Assembly: GCA_964577975.1 (NCBI GenBank)
Contig: CAZOBB010000068.1
Location: 4,097-68,096, forward strand
Reading direction: 5' to 3'
Origin: JAOZMY01 sp964577975
Lineage (GTDB): Bacteria > Desulfobacterota > S145-22
DNA: 64,000 nucleotides
Shown here: piece by piece, positions 60,224 through 64,000 of the stretch
Position numbering within the stretch: the first letter of the stretch is position 1
Layout of the letters: each line of letters begins with the position of its first letter
Program-made: the position numbers and the translations under genes
The notes under the pieces: generated by a model
The model's database searches: none
The model's input: only the letters and a program-made list of their open reading frames with translations
Told to the model about the DNA's origin: nothing

Positions 60224-60258
60224 GAAGGCAAACCGTGCTTCCGTAACGGGGCCCCTCC

Positions 60259-60279
60259 AAGGAAGGAATCCTTTTTTTT
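60259..60279 (+). terminator. Weak hairpin plus T8, possible dctBD-type terminator
   Basis: A 5-bp stem AAGGA/TCCTT with 5-base loop is followed by an unbroken run of T (60272-60279). The stem is short, but the T-run is the longest in this gap, 160 bases after the regulator stop. Confidence 0.4.
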
Positions 60280-60350
60280 CGGCTTTTCACCTTCCCAGAA
60301 AAGCAAACGTTGTTCCATTGAGGTGAGGGTAAAGTTCCCATTCGTTTGCA

Positions 60351-60367
60351 TGGCATGAATCGTGCTT
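60351..60367 (+). promoter_or_regulatory. Sigma-54 promoter of the binding-protein/symporter operon
   Basis: TGGCATGAATCGTGCTT has the -24 GG (60352-60353) and -12 GC (60364-60365) separated by 10 bases, with TGGCA matching the -24 consensus. The expected start is near 60377, leaving a leader of about 145 bases before ATG 60524. A sigma-54 activator gene lies immediately upstream. Confidence 0.65.
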
Positions 60368-60523
60368 AACATACCATACATATACCCTTGTTTTGAAAAG
60401 ATGGGAAAGGTTTTTTTAAACGATAGGGTAGATGGAGGTTTCAGGGAGATGGAACTGCCGAACTGAGGGAACGAGAGGCGGTGGTTTCATCACAAGATGA
60501 TTAACCGCAACAAGGGAGGAGGT

Positions 60524-61438
60524 ATGAGACGCGCCATTTTGAGGATTTTGAAGATGGGAGGAATGGTTTTGTGTGTCATGGCGTTTCTGGTGGGATCATC
60601 CCCCGCAGAGAAGGTCGTGACCCAATCCCCGACCCTTCAGAAGGTGATTTCGAAAGGAGTCATCCGTGTGGGGGTAAACCCGAAATTTAAACCTTTTTCC
60701 TTCATGGAAGGAGGCCAAAGGCGAGGGGTGGACATCGACATTGCGATGCTGCTTGCTAAGAAACTGGGTGTCCAGGCGAAAATTGTCGTTCCATCGAGTT
60801 TTTCCCAACTGATTCCCATGCTGCTGGAGGGGAAAATAGACATCATTATGGCGGGAATGAGTATCACCTTCGATCGAGCGAAAGTAGTCGATTATTCGAA
60901 ACCTTATTTCGATACCGGGCTTTCGATTCTCCTTAATAAGATTACCACGACCCGTTTGGGAATTTCGGCTGTGACGAATTATGAGGCCTTGCGTGAAGAA
61001 CTTGTACGCAACGGGAAGGCAGGGCAACTTGTCGTGGCGGTCACCAAAGGAAAAGCACCGGAGCGAATTGTTCCCCGTTTCTTTCCCGGTGCACGGATAA
61101 AATCTTATCCTTCAAACGAGGCGGCGGCTGAAGCAACTTTGAAGGGTGAGGCCGATATCATGGTGCATGATGAGATATTCCTTAAAGTCTGGTTGAAAGA
61201 GAACGCGAAACGGGCGAGTTTTCGAATGGTGGTTTTAGATCCTCCTTTCAAACCCGATTATTATGGTTTTGCCATTCGAAAGGGGAATCAAGATTTTCTT
61301 AACCTGCTCGATGTTTTTGTCCTGGAACTGCGAGCAAACGGGTATGTCAATCAATTCATGGGAAAGTATCTTCCCGTCAAGGCCCGAGTGACCACGCGAA
61401 GTTATAAGATCAGCGAAGATTATTACGGAGGGGACTAA
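60524..61438 (+). CDS. Periplasmic amino-acid-type solute-binding protein (SBP_bac_3)
   Basis: Family 3 extracellular solute-binding protein, 304 residues. The signal peptide MRRAILRILKMGGMVLCVMAFLVG precedes a cleavage near SPA. The mature protein has VISKGVIRVGVNPKFKPFSFMEGG (in parts), GVDIDIAMLLAKKLGVQ, LLEGKIDIIMAGMSITFDRAKVVDYSKPYF (in parts), LKGEADIMVHDE and YYGFAIRKGNQDFLNLLD. ATG 60524 follows GGAGGAGGT; the open frame starts 27 bases earlier without a Shine-Dalgarno. It is one base upstream of a Glt-type symporter gene, and no ABC permease or ATPase gene is present. Confidence 0.92.
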   Translation: MRRAILRILKMGGMVLCVMAFLVGSSPAEKVVTQSPTLQKVISKGVIRVGVNPKFKPFSFMEGGQRRGVDIDIAMLLAKKLGVQAKIVVPSSFSQLIPMLLEGKIDIIMAGMSITFDRAKVVDYSKPYFDTGLSILLNKITTTRLGISAVTNYEALREELVRNGKAGQLVVAVTKGKAPERIVPRFFPGARIKSYPSNEAAAEATLKGEADIMVHDEIFLKVWLKENAKRASFRMVVLDPPFKPDYYGFAIRKGNQDFLNLLDVFVLELRANGYVNQFMGKYLPVKARVTTRSYKISEDYYGGD

Positions 61439-61439
61439 A

Positions 61440-62783
61440 ATGAGCAGCACTGAAGCGAAGAAAAAGGGATTGGATCTTCAGTGGAAGATTCTCATCGGGA
61501 TCATCGCTGGGATCGCCCTTGGAATCGGTTTGAATCTGACAGTGGGATCAGGTATCACTTCTGGCCCCATTTTTTATGTGAAAACCCTTTTCAAATACGG
61601 CGGGGACGTCTTCATCCGTCTCTTGCGAATGCTGATCGTGCCGTTGGTGTTTGCCTCCATTTACATGGCTGTAGCGAATCTTGGTGATGTGCGGAAGCTG
61701 GGAAGAATTGGGGGGAAAACCATTGGTTATTATATGTTGACCACGGCTTTGGCAGTTTTGGTAGGCCTGATCGTAGTCAACATCATCAATCCGGGTATGG
61801 GTATCAACAAAGAGGCTTTGTCGGCCCTTCACATTGGTACGGAGGTTCCAGCGAAGGTTGCGAAACAGGGAGTCGGAGAACGGAGCCCTGTTATCATTAT
61901 TGTGGATACCTTTGTGAACATGATTCCCAAAAATCCCGCCGCTGCTTTCGCGAAAGGAGATGTGCTCCAAATCATCTTTTTCACGATATTTCTGGCGGTT
62001 TTTGCCTCCATCGTGGGTCGGGATTCAGAACCGATGACTCAGGTCATCAATGGTATTGACCGTATTATGCAGAAAGGGATCATGGCGGTTATGGCCATTG
62101 CCCCTTACGCTATTTTTATGTTGGTAGCAGCGATTTTCATGGATCTGGGTTTTGCGGCCTTGAAAGCCTTGGGAAAATACGGTCTGACGGTGATCATCGG
62201 GCTGTTCATCCATGGGTTTATTACTTTGCCTATTCTCGTCCTCGTTTTCGGCCGGTATAACCCGCTTCGTTTGATCAAGGCCCTTTCTCCTGCCATGATG
62301 ACGGCGTGGTCTACGGCCTCGAGCGCCGCAACCCTACCCGTTACCATGAGCAACCTAGAGAACCGGGCCGGCGTGGACAGCCGCATCGGTAATTTTGTCC
62401 TCCCGCTTGGGGCCACAATCAACATGGACGGGACGGCTTTGTATGAGTCGGTGGCCGTTATCTTTATTGCCCAGCTTTTAGGAGTGCATCTGACGGTGGG
62501 GATGCAAGTTGTGATTTTCATCACCGCTTCATTGGCGGCCATTGGGGCAGCGGCAATACCCGGAGCAGGATTGGTTACCATGGGAATCGTCCTCACGGCT
62601 GCAGGCCTCCCCTTGGATGGCATCGGTTTGATTCTTGCCATTGATCGGATTCTTGATCAGTTCAGGACCGCCATCAACGTGTGGGGGGACGCTACAGCTG
62701 CTGTCGTGGTTGGACGCGGTGAGGGGGCGATTCGGGACGTGACGGAGATGGATGCTCCCGCGGTCGAGACTGCATCAGTTTAG
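61440..62783 (+). CDS. Dicarboxylate/amino acid:cation symporter (DAACS family)
   Basis: Membrane symporter of 447 residues. It has the HP1-type serine-rich STASSAATLPVTMSNLENR, GATINMDGTALYESVAVIFIAQ (NMDGT sodium-binding motif), IPGAGLVTMGIVLTAAGLPLDG (HP2) and DRILDQFRTAINVWGDATAA (in parts), with about eight membrane segments. GATINMDGT is closer to GltPh/GltT (Glu/Asp) than to DctA, which usually reads NLDGT, so glutamate or aspartate is the likelier substrate. ATG 61440 follows GGAGGGGAC. It is second in a three-gene operon after the solute-binding protein. Confidence 0.93.
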   Translation: MSSTEAKKKGLDLQWKILIGIIAGIALGIGLNLTVGSGITSGPIFYVKTLFKYGGDVFIRLLRMLIVPLVFASIYMAVANLGDVRKLGRIGGKTIGYYMLTTALAVLVGLIVVNIINPGMGINKEALSALHIGTEVPAKVAKQGVGERSPVIIIVDTFVNMIPKNPAAAFAKGDVLQIIFFTIFLAVFASIVGRDSEPMTQVINGIDRIMQKGIMAVMAIAPYAIFMLVAAIFMDLGFAALKALGKYGLTVIIGLFIHGFITLPILVLVFGRYNPLRLIKALSPAMMTAWSTASSAATLPVTMSNLENRAGVDSRIGNFVLPLGATINMDGTALYESVAVIFIAQLLGVHLTVGMQVVIFITASLAAIGAAAIPGAGLVTMGIVLTAAGLPLDGIGLILAIDRILDQFRTAINVWGDATAAVVVGRGEGAIRDVTEMDAPAVETASV

Positions 62784-62796
62784 AAAGGAGGGACGA

Positions 62797-63078
62797 ATGG
62801 AATATCCCAAGCAGATCCACGATTTTATGTTGCTCCACGTAACGGAGCCATGGACCTTTAAAGGCAAGGTCATGCAGAGTGCCCAATACATTCGTCTCGG
62901 TACTCGGTTGAGCCTGCATATCCAGATGATTTCCGATAAAACAGGCGAGCAGGAATATGTTATTCGGTTGCGGGATAGTCTGGTTTACGGAGGTATCAAG
63001 ACCCTGACCGAGGCAATCGCCATTGCAACGGAGATTATTGAGGAGAACAATATGTTTGTTGGTGGGAAGGTCGTTTGA
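62797..63078 (+). CDS. Unrecognised 93-residue protein of the symporter operon
   Basis: A small soluble protein of 93 residues, beginning MEYPKQIHDFMLLHVTEPW, with a central segment of likely beta strands (QYIRLGTRLSLHIQMI, EYVIRLRDSLVYGG) and a C-terminal helix (LTEAIAIATEIIEEN). No cysteines, no signal or membrane segment. ATG 62797 has AAAGGAGGGACGA upstream; the frame is open 45 bases further. It is 13 bases after the symporter stop and just before a strong terminator, so it is the last gene of the operon. I do not recognise the family. Confidence 0.78.
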   Translation: MEYPKQIHDFMLLHVTEPWTFKGKVMQSAQYIRLGTRLSLHIQMISDKTGEQEYVIRLRDSLVYGGIKTLTEAIAIATEIIEENNMFVGGKVV

Positions 63079-63113
63079 CCTTTCTTGCTTGCCGTACCCG
63101 GTATGGCACCTCC

Positions 63114-63159
63114 ATCAAACAGGCCTGAAGGGTTCGCTCTTTGGGCCTGTTTGATTTTT
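63114..63159 (+). terminator. Rho-independent terminator of the symporter operon
   Basis: A perfect 12-bp stem (63114-63125 with 63144-63155) closes an 18-base loop and ends in TTTTT (63155-63159). It lies 35 bases after the stop of the 93-residue gene. Confidence 0.88.
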
Positions 63160-63379
63160 GGCCGTACGGAATGTCTGAGAAATGTCGCTTTACGTGGCAG
63201 AGGGATTTTGTTAATAGATCAAAATGGTGTTTAGAAAAAGGGGAACCACATCCTCAAGAATGGGTTTCGATTCCGATGGGAGGAGAGACTAATTGCCTCC
63301 TCAACTGAGGAGAGGAGTCCCTTGACCGGGTGGAGGGAATGTGGGGATTGAGCCATTAAGCTCTTGTTGTGTATGTTGG
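63160..63379. other. Noncoding stretch with small hairpin
   Basis: No credible gene is seen on either strand; all three forward frames hold several stops. It contains a 6-bp hairpin CTCCTC-AACT-GAGGAG (63297-63312), whose arms could also pair with nearby GGAGGAG (63279-63285) and GAGGAG copies, so alternative structures are possible. It probably contains the decayed 5' part of the broken HD-GYP gene that follows. Confidence 0.4.
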
Positions 63380-63385
63380 ACAAGG

Positions 63386-63661
63386 CTGTTTGAGATCAAT
63401 TCGGGAATCGTGATGGAAAATCCCAGGCTTTACGAGAACCCGAAAAACTCTTCAGGTCAACGGTCAAGTCCCTGGTGACCGTCTTAGAGGCGGATGGCCG
63501 CTCCAGGGAGGCATTCGGTGCGGGTCGCGGAATACGCAAAGAAACTGGCCGAATGTCTCCAGCTACCTATCAGGGAGATCGCGCGGTTTGCCGGTGTCCA
63601 GTTCGATCCGGAGATCGTGGATGCTTTGCAATCCTGCATGGAAAAACGCTTTTTCGTTTAA
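63386..63661 (+). pseudogene. Remnant of a (GAF-)HD-GYP signalling gene
   Basis: Pieces of an HD-GYP phosphodiesterase can be read in succession by changing frame. LFEINSGIVMENPRLYEN (63386-63439) looks like the end of a GAF domain. After a frameshift comes EKLFRSTVKSLVTVLEA (from 63442). After another frameshift near 63505 comes HSVRVAEYAKKLAECLQLP (from 63512), the start of an HD-GYP domain. This runs without a break into REIARFAGVQFDPEIVDAL, which is the far C-terminal end of such a domain, and stops at TAA 63659-63661. The whole catalytic core (HDIGK to GYP) is missing, so the gene is dead through at least two frameshifts and one internal deletion. The parent family is inferred by eye. 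Confidence 0.7.
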
Positions 63662-63676
63662 AAGGGCACGGAAGAG

Positions 63677-64000
63677 GTGAAAGTCAAGATAGGTTTTATC
63701 AGTTCCTTCACGAATGAGCAGCGGATCATCAAGGAGGTGGCAAAGAAGTACGCCGATCAGGTGAGTATCTCCATCCGTTCCGGGATCTTGGAGTCGGCGA
63801 TTCCGGCGGCCGAGCAGTTTGAGAGGGAGGGAGTGGAGGTTGTCATTTCCCGGGGCGGAACCGCCTTGATGATCGAAAAGATGGTGGGAATCCCGGTGGT
63901 GACATCGCTCGATTCCTTGTCCGATATCCTTCAGGCCCTGATGCACGCGAAGCGACTGGGGAATTTCATCGGCATTACCACCCACAAGCCCATCATCGAA
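63677..64000 (+). CDS. PrpR_N-domain regulator, 3'-truncated by window edge
   Basis: The first 108 residues of a longer protein whose frame is open to the window end. They match the PrpR_N sensor domain of propionate-type sigma-54 regulators: KVKIGFISSFTNEQRIIKEV (20 residues), ILESAIPAAEQFEREGVEV, VVISRGGTALMIEKMVGIPVV (in parts) and GNFIGITTHKP. In that family this part senses a metabolite and is followed by PAS, AAA+ and Fis-type HTH domains. The GTG start at 63677 is 15 bases after the broken HD-GYP gene; its Shine-Dalgarno (AAGGG at 63662) is not ideal. The bases around it are GC-richer than those of the preceding 500. Confidence 0.85.
   Translation, partial: MKVKIGFISSFTNEQRIIKEVAKKYADQVSISIRSGILESAIPAAEQFEREGVEVVISRGGTALMIEKMVGIPVVTSLDSLSDILQALMHAKRLGNFIGITTHKPIIE

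Noticed and set aside
63475..63717. 80-codon open frame ahead of the PrpR_N gene
   Set aside because: Only its first 12 or so codons match the HD-GYP remnant; the rest reads out of frame through the remnant and the start of the next gene. It is explained by the pseudogene.

Overview
The window reads as chromosomal DNA of an anaerobic, diderm (Gram-negative) bacterium, most like the Desulfobacterota / former Deltaproteobacteria. Supporting genes are tolB-pal-cpoB and lpxK (outer membrane and lipid A), a four-subunit 2-oxoacid:ferredoxin oxidoreductase, maturation genes for selenium-dependent molybdenum hydroxylases, and many PAS, GGDEF, HD-GYP and sigma-54 signalling proteins. This placement is inferred from gene content and protein style; no rRNA gene is present. 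I saw no CRISPR array, prophage or insertion sequence.

Layout. 1-7.8 kb: rpoB (5' end cut off by the window edge) and rpoC, closed by a bidirectional terminator. 7.9-10.6 kb, minus strand: tolB-pal-cpoB. 10.7-13.1 kb: OmpR-type response regulator, histidine kinase and a 69-residue protein. 13.2-15.3 kb: aldolase/dehydrogenase fusion. 15.4-20.6 kb: rplI-dnaB-CsgG-like lipoprotein-small exported protein-pgsA-eno. 20.7-27.1 kb: a membrane diguanylate cyclase gene coupled to a tightly packed molybdenum/selenium cofactor cluster (MocA-like, two DUF364 proteins, molybdopterin-binding protein, YqeB, YqeC). 27.1-30.3 kb, minus strand: korDABC plus an XRE-cupin regulator. 30.5-35.3 kb: six-PAS hybrid kinase, and a convergent class V aminotransferase of the EF2568 type that probably belongs functionally with the molybdenum cluster. 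35.4-41 kb: lpxK-leuA-leuC-leuD-asd. 41-42.2 kb: HD-GYP phosphodiesterase. 42.4-45.4 kb: two tRNA-Ser genes, SRP RNA, dnaX-ybaB-recR. 45.5-49 kb, minus strand: gapA-pgk-tpiA-secG-tRNA-Leu. 49-54.7 kb: an unrecognised gene, then pgpA-pncC-M50 protease-rimO, then convergent trmB. 54.9-56.8 kb: kup, with base composition unlike its surroundings. 56.8-63.1 kb: DctB/DctD-type two-component system, a sigma-54 promoter, and an operon for a solute-binding protein, a Glt-type symporter and a 93-residue protein. 63.4-63.7 kb: a broken HD-GYP gene, followed by the start of a PrpR_N-domain regulator that runs off the right edge.

The most interesting points are these. tolB has a strong promoter and Shine-Dalgarno but no ATG, GTG or TTG start, and the evidence points to ATA. 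Several signalling genes have promoter elements placed so that their mRNAs would be leaderless. The molybdenum/selenium cluster carries two different DUF364 proteins and is translationally coupled to a diguanylate cyclase. A periplasmic binding protein is paired with a secondary symporter under apparent sigma-54 control. All functional statements rest on reading motifs by eye; no database search was run.
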